From positions 1 through 40,932 of the forward strand of contig JAIEDA010000012.1 of the NCBI GenBank assembly GCA_029068165.1: a stretch of 40,932 nt of DNA, in the 5' to 3' direction. The stretch comes from Clostridia bacterium. Its GTDB lineage: Bacteria; Bacillota; Clostridia; Christensenellales; UBA3700. A program made the position numbers and the translations under genes. This document shows, one piece after another, positions 33,800 to 40,932 of this stretch (the first letter of the stretch is position 1; the number at the start of each line of letters is the position of its first letter). The notes under the pieces were generated by a model that did no database searches, was not told where the DNA came from, and saw nothing but the letters and a program-made list of their open reading frames with translations.

Positions 33800-35493
33800 G
33801 TAATAAGAATAAGCAAAAACTTCGTGCAAGCGGCGCTAAAATAATGGCAAGTTTGATACTGCTTCTCGGCTCTCTTTCGTACATAATGATTTTGGCGGTG
33901 ATAAACGGAAGTTTGGGCTTCGTCTGCGCAATGGGAGTAACAGTGTTCGGCGCGGTAGGCGTAGCTAAAGCTTTGGGAGAAGCTATCGCAATGTCGTACG
34001 GTTTGATTATAGGACTTGCAATCGGTTGCGGCGCGCTTAGAGGACTTTTGAGATACTTCGAACAATACAGCAATCACTTTATCGCTTTCAAACTTTTGGC
34101 TCTACTTAGAGATAAGATTTTCGGCGCTTTGCGTACACTTTGCCCTGCAAAACTCGAGAGTAAGCAAAAGGGCAGTATAATAGCGATGATTACTTCGGAT
34201 ATAGAAACGCTCGAAGTATTTTACGCGCACACGATTTCGCCTATATGCATAGCTTTGCTGGTATCGACGGCGGTATTCTTGTTTGTAGGTTTCGTATCAA
34301 GTTGGTATTTGGCGCTTACGGCCTTGGTTGGCTTTTTGGTAATAGGAATAGTCGTTCCGCTGATTTCATCTTCTAGATTGAAAGAATCGGGCGTAACATA
34401 TAGAAAGGAGTTCGCTTCTTTCAACGCGTATTTCCTTGACAGTATCAAGGGTATCAAAGACATAGTACTCAACAATGCGGGACTTGAAAGACAGGCTGAA
34501 GTCAACAGGCGCAGCGACGTTCTTTTAAAAGAAACCAAGAGAATGAAGCGTAATATTACGCGCGCCGCTGCTGCGACGGAACTTACAGTATCAATATTTA
34601 TCGTACTTACTCTTATCGTAGGGGTATTGCTGGTAAGTTACGATAAGCTAAGCGTTGGGGCAATGATTATAGGAGTCGTAGCGGTTTTCGGTTCGTTCGG
34701 ACCGGTCATAGCCATATCGGCGCTGCCGGGAAATCTCACGCAAACGTTCGCAAGCGGAGATAGAGTACTCAACTTGTTATCCGAAAAGCCCGCGGTAGAA
34801 GAGGTTAAGGACGGCAAGGATTTCGATTACGAAAATCTTAAAGTCGATAATTTGTCCTTCTCTTATGACGGTCAAACGCAGGTTTTGCAAGACGTTAAAA
34901 TGAGCGCTGAAAAAGGCGAGATCATAGGCATAGTCGGCGAAAGCGGTTGCGGAAAATCTACGTTCTTGAAACTGCTTTTGAGGTTTTGGCAAAAGGACGG
35001 CGGTACTATCGCTTACAACGGAGCGGACATAGATACGGTAAATACGGCAAATCTTTTGGACAACGTGACTATGGTCAGCCAAAGCACGTATCTATTTGAC
35101 GAAACGATAGAAGAGAATTTGCGTATCGCAAACCCCCAAGCTACGCAAGCCGAGCTTGAAGAAGCTTGCAAACTCGCTTCCGTTCACGACTTTATAATGA
35201 CTTTGCCTGACGGTTACAAGACTAGCGTCGGCGCGCTCGGGGATAATCTCTCCGCAGGCGAAAAACAAAGAATAGGTCTTGCGAGAGCGTTCTTGAAAGG
35301 CAGTCAGCTTATCTTGCTTGACGAACCTACTAGCAACGTAGACAGTATCAACGAGGGAATTATCCTTAAAGCTCTCAAAGAGCAAAAGAGTAAGAAAAGT
35401 ATTATATTGGTATCGCATAGGGAAAGTACTATGGCGATTGCCGACAGGATATATAGAGTCGTTGACGGCAAAATGAGCGAAGTTGAGAGATAA
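33796..35493 (+). CDS. ABC transporter half, CydCD-like, second of second pair
   Basis: 565 aa. An exporter-type membrane domain precedes an ATPase domain with Walker A G-E-S-G-C-G-K-S (381-388), a slightly altered signature L-S-A-G-E-K-Q-R and Walker B L-I-L-L-D-E-P-T-S-N-V-D. The start ATG is inside the stop of the previous gene. It is followed after 31 bp by the ECF S-component gene, with no terminator between. Confidence 0.92.
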   Translation: MSNKNKQKLRASGAKIMASLILLLGSLSYIMILAVINGSLGFVCAMGVTVFGAVGVAKALGEAIAMSYGLIIGLAIGCGALRGLLRYFEQYSNHFIAFKLLALLRDKIFGALRTLCPAKLESKQKGSIIAMITSDIETLEVFYAHTISPICIALLVSTAVFLFVGFVSSWYLALTALVGFLVIGIVVPLISSSRLKESGVTYRKEFASFNAYFLDSIKGIKDIVLNNAGLERQAEVNRRSDVLLKETKRMKRNITRAAAATELTVSIFIVLTLIVGVLLVSYDKLSVGAMIIGVVAVFGSFGPVIAISALPGNLTQTFASGDRVLNLLSEKPAVEEVKDGKDFDYENLKVDNLSFSYDGQTQVLQDVKMSAEKGEIIGIVGESGCGKSTFLKLLLRFWQKDGGTIAYNGADIDTVNTANLLDNVTMVSQSTYLFDETIEENLRIANPQATQAELEEACKLASVHDFIMTLPDGYKTSVGALGDNLSAGEKQRIGLARAFLKGSQLILLDEPTSNVDSINEGIILKALKEQKSKKSIILVSHRESTMAIADRIYRVVDGKMSEVER

Positions 35494-35524
35494 ATATAAG
35501 TAAAAAATTTTTGAGAGGTATAAA

Positions 35525-36277
35525 ATGAACGAAGAGGAGAAAGTTATTCAAGCCGCCGACGAACAGGCTAGCGTTGTTGAAAAGCAAGGCGCGGGCGAAA
35601 AGAAAGACGAAGACCTCGTTATTGCCGAACTTATTCAAGTTGCGGGCGAGCAGGGTAGCGTTGAAGCAAAACAAGAAAAGATTGAGAGCGTTGCTCTCGT
35701 TGACGACAGCGACAGGCTGTTTCGCAAGTACAAGATAAAAGATATCGTATTTTTGGCTATTATAACCGCTTGTACGTTAGTGACCGGAGCAATAATGCCG
35801 CTTCTCGTAAACGCTCCCGTATTCGGTATTATTCAGTTGGGACTTGGAATACAGTTCTCGCTGTTTCCCGTAATAGGTATGATGAAAGTAAGAAAACCTT
35901 TCGCGCTGCTGCTTCAATCGGTATTTATATCTATATTTTTAGTATTTATGTTCCCGCCGATGGTGTTTATTATAGTTTGCGCTCTCGTAGCGGAAGTAAT
36001 AACGTTGCTTATATTTAGAAGCTACAAAAGCGATTGGGCGTGCGTGCTCGCGGGCACTTTGTATATGCCGTTGACCATTCCGCTGTTGTTTATGTACTAT
36101 AGATGCTTCTACACGGTGACGGGCGATGAGAAGAGCGCCGTATCTATGTTTATCGGAAGTCAAAACGTAGGCGCGGTAATAGGCATAACGATTGCGGTAA
36201 TCGCCGTATGCTTTATTGGTTCCGTCATAGGTATGCTCATCGCAAGAGAATTAAAGAAAGCGGGTAAGTTGAAGTAA
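35525..36277 (+). CDS. MptD/Trep_Strep-family ECF substrate-binding (S) component
   Basis: 250 aa. The first ~64 residues are an unusual acidic, Glu/Gln/Ala-rich cytoplasmic extension. Then come about six membrane helices and the basic tail G-M-L-I-A-R-E-L-K-K-A-G-K-L-K, the hallmark of the Trep_Strep (MptD) family. S-components bind the transported small molecule and dock on EcfT. The ligand of this family is not firmly known to me. RBS GAGAGG precedes ATG 35525. The stop overlaps the EcfT start by one base (TAATG). Confidence 0.85.
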   Translation: MNEEEKVIQAADEQASVVEKQGAGEKKDEDLVIAELIQVAGEQGSVEAKQEKIESVALVDDSDRLFRKYKIKDIVFLAIITACTLVTGAIMPLLVNAPVFGIIQLGLGIQFSLFPVIGMMKVRKPFALLLQSVFISIFLVFMFPPMVFIIVCALVAEVITLLIFRSYKSDWACVLAGTLYMPLTIPLLFMYYRCFYTVTGDEKSAVSMFIGSQNVGAVIGITIAVIAVCFIGSVIGMLIARELKKAGKLK

Positions 36278-36954
36278 TGACGTTTTTTAAGTACAAAAAA
36301 ACTTTCTATCCTCTCGTTGCGATAGCCTCAGCGCTGCTCATAATGGTGTTTGGGCTAGTTATGTCGCGAAAAGCCAACTGCGCGTACTTCTTGATTGGCG
36401 CGTTCGTTTGGTTAGCTCTTTTCGGGTGTTGGAAAGGCTTATTGAGAGCTTTGCCGCTGTTTGCGATTATAGGCGGGGCGTTCGCGTTGATTTCCTACTA
36501 TACTTCGGGCAAAAACGCGCAATCTGCTATTGCTATGCTCAACAGGTTCGGCGCGGTGTGTCTTGCCGTAGTGCCTGGTATGAGTATTCAAGCCGTGGCA
36601 ATGACGAGAAATCTTTCGCAGCTGCATACTCCTAGAGCGGCTACGCTGGGTATACTGATAACGCTTTCTTTCGTACCCGTGCTTCGAGGCGAAATCAAGC
36701 GAGTGCGAGAAGCTATGAGGACGAGGGGAGCGGGCAGTATTCTCAACCCTAAGATTTTCTATCGCGCGTTTTTGATACCGCTGGTTACGAGGCTAGTGGA
36801 TATTTCCGATACGCTTGCGCTGTCTATCGAAACTCGAGGTTTTACTCTCGGCAAATCCAAATACACCGTATATAAGAGGGAAGTAATCAACGTATTCGAC
36901 GTAGTTTATATACTAGGACTCATTGCGGGCGTAGTCTTGGCGGCGGTACTGTAG
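36277..36954 (+). CDS. ecfT: Energy-coupling factor transmembrane protein EcfT
   Basis: 225 aa, about six membrane helices. The two coupling motifs that touch the ATPases are visible: A-M-R-T-R-G-A and S-I-E-T-R-G-F. EcfT links the S-component to the EcfA ATPases. It overlaps the S-component stop and lies 18 bp before the EcfA gene, consistent with a dedicated (group I) ECF transporter. Confidence 0.93.
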   Translation: MTFFKYKKTFYPLVAIASALLIMVFGLVMSRKANCAYFLIGAFVWLALFGCWKGLLRALPLFAIIGGAFALISYYTSGKNAQSAIAMLNRFGAVCLAVVPGMSIQAVAMTRNLSQLHTPRAATLGILITLSFVPVLRGEIKRVREAMRTRGAGSILNPKIFYRAFLIPLVTRLVDISDTLALSIETRGFTLGKSKYTVYKREVINVFDVVYILGLIAGVVLAAVL

Positions 36955-36972
36955 GAGTGAAAAGAGGTTAAA

Positions 36973-38388
36973 ATGAAAGCAATTCAACTTAAAAACGTGA
37001 GTTTTTCCTACGAAGGCTTTTCCGAGCAAGTTCTCAAAAACGTCAACTTCTACGTATCTTACGGAGAAGTCGCGCTTTTATCGGGACTTTCCGGCGAGGG
37101 CAAGAGTACGCTTTTATCAATCGTATCAGGCATTATCCCCAATATAATTTCGGGTACGGTAAGCGGCGAAGTCTTGATAGACGAGCAAAGTATTATCGGT
37201 ATGAAAATGGCGCAGGTTTGCAGGAAAGTCGGCGTAGTGTTGCAAAACGCCGACAGTCAAATCATACACAAACTCGTTGAGGACGAAATCGCTTTCGGCT
37301 GCGAAAACTTTGCATTTCCGCCTGAAAAAATAAGTTTGCAAATCGAAAGAGTTTGCAAGCTTATGAAACTCGATAAAGGTTGGCAAACGCGTTCCTTATC
37401 GGGCGGGCAAAAGCAACGTCTTATCACAGCTTCAACGCTTGCGATGGGACAAAAGATTTTAATTCTTGACGAACCTCTCGCCAACCTCGATATCGAGGGC
37501 GCAACACATTTGATGAACACTTTGCGCGCTTTGGCGAAAGCGGGTTACGCAATTTTGGTCGTTGAGCATAGACTTGATATGGTACTGCCGTTCGTCGACA
37601 GCGTTTGGAATATTCGCGCGGGCGAAGTCAAGAAGATAGAGAACAAACAAGAATATTTGTATTCGCAAGTAGCGACTATTGAAGATAATTCACGTAAACA
37701 TTCGCAAGGCAAGGTTTTATTTGACGTTCGCGGCGTGGCGTTTGCGGTAAAAAAGCGCGAAATATTAAAAGACGTAACGTTTGCGGTGAACAAAGGCGAA
37801 AGGTTGTTGCTGTTGGGCGAAAACGGTTGCGGCAAAACGACTATGCTTAGACTTATCGCAAGATTGAATAAACCCACAGGCGGCGAAATAGAGCAGTCGC
37901 TAAATAAAAAATTCGGTAAAAGCAAAGCGAGCAAGAAATGGTTTAAGAGCGTGGGAGTAGTATATCAAAATCCCAACTATCAGCTCTTTATGCCTACCGT
38001 CGAGCAGGAGATAGCTTTCAACGCTGTGTCAAAGGAATACGCCGACGAAATGCTACGTTTGTTTGGATTAGCGCATTTGAGAACCCGCCATCCGCAATCG
38101 CTCTCCGAAGGTCAAAAGCGTAGAGTATCCATTGCCGCCGTTGCCGCCGGCAATCCCGAAGTTTTGCTTTTGGACGAACCGACCGTGGGTCAAGACTATA
38201 AGGGACTTTGCGATTTGGTAAAAATTTTGAACGAACTTCACGACCGCAGCGGCAATACTATGATAACCGTAACTCACGATATGCGTTGCGCCGAAGCGCT
38301 GTGCGATAGAGCGGTTTTGATTGGCGACGGTAGGGTTGTGAAAGAGGGCGGCAAGGAGTTTGCTCGCGAATATTTCTTTAAGAAGTAA
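36973..38388 (+). CDS. Fused double ATPase of the ECF transporter (EcfA-EcfA')
   Basis: 471 aa holding two complete ABC ATPase domains. Domain 1: Walker A G-L-S-G-E-G-K-S (38-45), signature L-S-G-G-Q-K-Q-R, Walker B I-L-I-L-D-E-P-L-A-N-L-D. Domain 2: Walker A G-E-N-G-C-G-K-T (282-289), signature L-S-E-G-Q-K-R-R, Walker B V-L-L-L-D-E-P-T-V-G-Q-D. The fusion replaces the two separate EcfA proteins. RBS AGAGG precedes ATG 36973. It ends the operon, followed by the bidirectional terminator. Confidence 0.95.
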   Translation: MKAIQLKNVSFSYEGFSEQVLKNVNFYVSYGEVALLSGLSGEGKSTLLSIVSGIIPNIISGTVSGEVLIDEQSIIGMKMAQVCRKVGVVLQNADSQIIHKLVEDEIAFGCENFAFPPEKISLQIERVCKLMKLDKGWQTRSLSGGQKQRLITASTLAMGQKILILDEPLANLDIEGATHLMNTLRALAKAGYAILVVEHRLDMVLPFVDSVWNIRAGEVKKIENKQEYLYSQVATIEDNSRKHSQGKVLFDVRGVAFAVKKREILKDVTFAVNKGERLLLLGENGCGKTTMLRLIARLNKPTGGEIEQSLNKKFGKSKASKKWFKSVGVVYQNPNYQLFMPTVEQEIAFNAVSKEYADEMLRLFGLAHLRTRHPQSLSEGQKRRVSIAAVAAGNPEVLLLDEPTVGQDYKGLCDLVKILNELHDRSGNTMITVTHDMRCAEALCDRAVLIGDGRVVKEGGKEFAREYFFKK

Positions 38389-38419
38389 TCGATAGAAATA
38401 TATTTTTGTTTTAGAAGAA

Positions 38420-38445
38420 AAAAGGAACGCTGTTGCGTTCCTTTT
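38420..38445. terminator. Bidirectional terminator between the ECF operon and malic enzyme
   Basis: AAAAGGAACGC (38420-38430) pairs perfectly with GCGTTCCTTTT (38435-38445) around TGTT. T-tracts follow on both strands, so it serves the plus-strand ECF operon and the minus-strand malic enzyme gene. Confidence 0.9.
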
Positions 38446-38480
38446 GATTTTATTTATCAGTATATTTTCGCGTTGGTTTT

Positions 38481-39650
38481 CTATATTCTCGCCGCGCCCG
38501 TTTTTCTAGCGGCTTCGGCCACGGCTTTAGCTACCGTTGCGCCGATACGGTTGTCAAACGCTTTGGGAAGTATATAGTCGGCGTTAAGTTCTTCGTCGCT
38601 GACGAGCGAAGCGATAGCCTTTGCCGCCGCCATTTTCATATCCTCGTTTATTTCCTTGGCTCTTACGTCCAAAGCTCCTCTAAAGATACCGGGGAAAGCG
38701 AGTACGTTGTTGATTTGGTTGGGGAAGTCGCTTCGTCCTGTGCCTACTACCGCCGCGCCGGCTTCCTTTGCAAGGTCAGGCATTATTTCAGGAACGGGGT
38801 TTGCCATAGCCATAACTATAGCGTTCTTCGCCATTGAGCGAATCATATCTTGCGACACGATATTCGGAGCGGATACGCCTATCAAAATATCCGAGCCTTT
38901 AAGCGCGTCGGCAAGAGAGCCTTGACGGTTTTGCTTATTGGTGATTTGCGCAAGTTCTTCGTTGCCCGCAGGTTCGTTTATGCCCTTGCATATTATTCCT
39001 TTTCTATTGCACACGAGTATATCTTTTACGCCGAGCTTGATAAGCAGCTTAGCGATAGCGGTTCCTGCCGCGCCCGCGCCGCTGAAAGTAACCGTTACGT
39101 CTTTCCACTGTTTACCGACCAGCTTCAACGCGTTGATCAAAGCCGCCGCAGTGACTACAGCCGTGCCGTGTTGGTCGTCGTGAAAAATAGGTATATCCGT
39201 ACGTTCTTTAAGCTTTTTCTCTATTTCAAAGCAACGGGGAGCGGAGATGTCTTCCAAGTTGACGCCGCCGAAACTTCCTGAAATCATAGCGACGGTGTTG
39301 ACGATTTCGTCCACGTCCTTAGATTTTACGCAAAGCGGAAAAGCGTCTACGTTTCCGAACTCTTTGAAAAGTACGCACTTGCCTTCCATAACTGGCATAC
39401 CCGCTTCGGGACCAATGTCGCCAAGACCGAGCACCGCCGTGCCGTCGGTTACGACCGCAACGGTATTCCAACGGCGAGTAAGCTCGTAGGACTTGTCGAT
39501 ATCTTTTTGTATTTCCAAGCAAGCCTGAGCAACGCCGGGGGTATAAGCAAGGGATAAATCGTCCTTATTTTCGACCTTAGCGCGCGAGATTATTTCTATC
39601 TTGCCTTGCCATTCGTAGTGTTTTTTCAAAGATTCTTTCATATAATCCAT
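38481..39650 (-). CDS. NAD(P)-dependent malic enzyme (oxaloacetate-decarboxylating)
   Basis: 389 aa, the short bacterial form without a phosphotransacetylase domain. It converts malate to pyruvate and CO2 with reduction of NAD(P)+. Visible motifs: L-A-Y-T-P-G-V-A, V-T-D-G-T-A-V-L-G-L-G-D-I-G-P, F-H-D-D-Q-H-G-T-A, and the Rossmann G-A-G-A-A-G. The ATG at 39650 has AAGGAG 8 bp upstream on the minus strand. It is the only minus-strand protein gene in the window and could feed pyruvate to PFL. Its promoter is not clear. Confidence 0.96.
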   Translation of the reverse strand: MDYMKESLKKHYEWQGKIEIISRAKVENKDDLSLAYTPGVAQACLEIQKDIDKSYELTRRWNTVAVVTDGTAVLGLGDIGPEAGMPVMEGKCVLFKEFGNVDAFPLCVKSKDVDEIVNTVAMISGSFGGVNLEDISAPRCFEIEKKLKERTDIPIFHDDQHGTAVVTAAALINALKLVGKQWKDVTVTFSGAGAAGTAIAKLLIKLGVKDILVCNRKGIICKGINEPAGNEELAQITNKQNRQGSLADALKGSDILIGVSAPNIVSQDMIRSMAKNAIVMAMANPVPEIMPDLAKEAGAAVVGTGRSDFPNQINNVLAFPGIFRGALDVRAKEINEDMKMAAAKAIASLVSDEELNADYILPKAFDNRIGATVAKAVAEAARKTGAARI

Positions 39651-39733
39651 AAATATATCTCCTTAATCGGGTTGTGGTTTAACTTTATTTTAACATACAA
39701 TCACCTCTTTGAAAAACAATTTGACGGCATAAT

Positions 39734-39762
39734 TTGACAATTATATTTTTAAATGTTATTAT
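39734..39762 (+). promoter_or_regulatory. Promoter of the AraC-family gene
   Basis: TTGACA (39734-39739), 17-bp spacer, TATTAT (39757-39762). Confidence 0.78.
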
Positions 39763-39767
39763 TTATT

Positions 39768-39785
39768 TAACTTCTATTTAAGTTA
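39768..39785 (+). promoter_or_regulatory. Inverted repeat at the AraC gene start site
   Basis: TAACTT-N6-AAGTTA has perfect arms and starts 6 bp after the -10; a candidate operator for an unknown regulator. Confidence 0.4.
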
Positions 39786-39821
39786 TATTCATTACGCGTT
39801 CCCCTAAAAAGGACGAAAATA

Positions 39822-40649
39822 ATGTTACGGAGATCATATATGGCGGAGTTTTTTATAAATTTTTCCAAGTATATAGACGAAGATTCTCCCGTCAAAATAA
39901 GGATGATAGGAGAAACTCAACAAGAGGACAACGTAAACGAAGAGAGAAAAAACCCTGATATTATGGCGCTTGAGTACGTAATATCGGGCGAGGGAATATT
40001 AGAGATTGACGGCAAGACGTATTATCCCAAAGTCGGCGACGTGTTTTTTCTCAAGAAAGGGGTAGATCACAAATATTCTTCCAGCAAGAAGAACGGTTGG
40101 CATAAGATATGGGTAGTATTTGAAGGCAGGCTTATGGAAGAAATCGTTGATATGTACTTGCCCAAAGATACCTATTTGTTTTCCAACTGCTATGTCGGCA
40201 ACTACTTCCAAGATATTCTTTATTATCTTAAGAATTTCAAAAACAATTACAAAAAACTCACCGACGGCGTGTCTATTAAGCTCTTTGAAATTTTCACCGC
40301 AATAAGGAGCAACTCTACCGTCGACAAAAAAGCAAGTCTTGCAATGCAAATCAAAAATACTTTAGATATGATGGTGGAGAGCGAACTTTCGCTCGAGAGT
40401 TTGAGCGCACAGTTTGGCTATACCAAAAATCATATTATACATATTTTTAAAAAGGCATTCGGTATCACGCCCTACAACTATTTTTTGGAAAGGAAGATAG
40501 AGTACGCAAAAGTATACTTGGATAATTGCTCGCTCTCAATCGCCGATATAGCCGCTAAGCTTTCGTTTAGCGATCAGCAGTATTTTTCCATTTGCTTCAA
40601 AAAAATCGTAGGTATGCCGCCTATAGCGTACCGAAACAAGAAATTTTAA
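39822..40649 (+). CDS. AraC-family transcriptional regulator with cupin sensor
   Basis: 275 aa. An N-terminal cupin-like ligand domain (E-Y-V-I-S-G-E-G-I-L-E-I-D-G-K-T-Y-Y-P-K-V-G-D-V-F-F, ~47-72) is followed by the AraC double helix-turn-helix (~180-272) with [14 protein letters not shown] and I-A-A-K-L-S-F-S-D-Q-Q-Y-F. Such regulators usually control sugar or glycan genes, but none lies next to it in the window. Two starts are possible: ATG 39822 after AAAGGAC, or ATG 39840 after GGAG; the first is given. Confidence 0.92.
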   Translation: MLRRSYMAEFFINFSKYIDEDSPVKIRMIGETQQEDNVNEERKNPDIMALEYVISGEGILEIDGKTYYPKVGDVFFLKKGVDHKYSSSKKNGWHKIWVVFEGRLMEEIVDMYLPKDTYLFSNCYVGNYFQDILYYLKNFKNNYKKLTDGVSIKLFEIFTAIRSNSTVDKKASLAMQIKNTLDMMVESELSLESLSAQFGYTKNHIIHIFKKAFGITPYNYFLERKIEYAKVYLDNCSLSIADIAAKLSFSDQQYFSICFKKIVGMPPIAYRNKKF

Positions 40650-40751
40650 GTTTTACGCTTGCATCGACAACGCGCAGCTTGGTTTTCATAATCAATATAA
40701 TTTTCGATATCTATCTTCTTGTAGAAAAGAAAGTCTATGTTTTCTTATTAT

Positions 40752-40776
40752 GCCGCCAACGCGGCGTTTTTCTTTT
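40752..40776 (+). terminator. Terminator after the AraC-family gene
   Basis: GCCGC (40752-40756), loop CAAC, GCGGC (40761-40765), then GTTTTTCTTTT. Confidence 0.8.
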
Positions 40777-40864
40777 CCGTTTGCGCTTAGTCTATTTTAA
40801 ACCTCATCTTGCCTGCTAAAAATTATACGCGCATATATATCTATAGATTATAAATTTAAAAACA

Positions 40865-40932
40865 ATGTTAAATTTAGGGTAAAAAAATCGACAAATAGCA
40901 AAAAATTCCAAAAAAAGTGTACTTTTCCTGAC
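40865..40932 (+). repeat. 68-bp repeat at the window end
   Basis: Matches 1905-1972 at 67 of 68 positions. It runs to the last base, so the full element and whatever gene follows it are cut off. Confidence 0.88.

Overview
The window reads as a chromosomal segment of an anaerobic, fermentative Bacillota (Clostridia-like). The pointers are sigma-A promoters with 17-bp spacers, AGGAGG-type ribosome binding sites, Gram-positive lipoprotein signals, a pyruvate formate-lyase/AdhE fermentation set, Rex-type operators, ECF transport and a yybP-ykoY manganese riboswitch. Taxonomy below class is not resolved. The last 68 bases repeat a stretch near the left end, so the right edge may be an assembly break at a repeat.

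Layout. 1-2148: terminator of an unseen upstream gene, then a gene-free, repeat-rich stretch with two copies of a foldback element, several hairpins and a possible ~330-nt minus-strand structured RNA. 2149-12619: two giant surface proteins. The first is an unusual membrane protein with a DUF6273-like domain, beta-sandwich repeats, a coiled coil, a VEK repeat and an unnamed C-terminal domain. The second is a lipoprotein with 14 InlB/Listeria-Bacteroides repeats followed by BspA-like leucine-rich repeats. 12767-13429: five tRNAs (Val, Gly, Cys, Leu, Pro). 13543-14314: manganese riboswitch and mntP. 14403-15468: a GH43-family lipoprotein. 15744-21627: pflB-pflA and adhE, adhE with Rex-like sites on both sides of its promoter.

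21864-38445 is the most interesting part. Four transcription units are all on the plus strand: a two-repeat lipoprotein; a heterodimeric ABC transporter; a MacB-like ATPase with an FtsX-like permease; and a long operon of a Cys-rich 'nitrous oxide-stimulated promoter' family protein, two more ABC half-transporters, an MptD/Trep_Strep-type ECF S-component, EcfT and a fused double EcfA. Each unit has one or two copies of a palindrome GTTAGC-N4-GCTAAC (one strongly degenerate) at or near its start. Inside the locus lie a TetR regulator, which has its own different tandem operator, and a short DtxR-family regulator with DtxR-like Met/Cys/Glu/His ligands. My reading is a local iron-responsive regulon for handling iron, heme or a metallophore: surface capture, ABC and ECF transport, and efflux. 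The substrate is not shown by the sequence.

38420-40776: a bidirectional terminator, a minus-strand NAD(P)-malic enzyme, an AraC-type regulator with its own terminator, then the terminal repeat.
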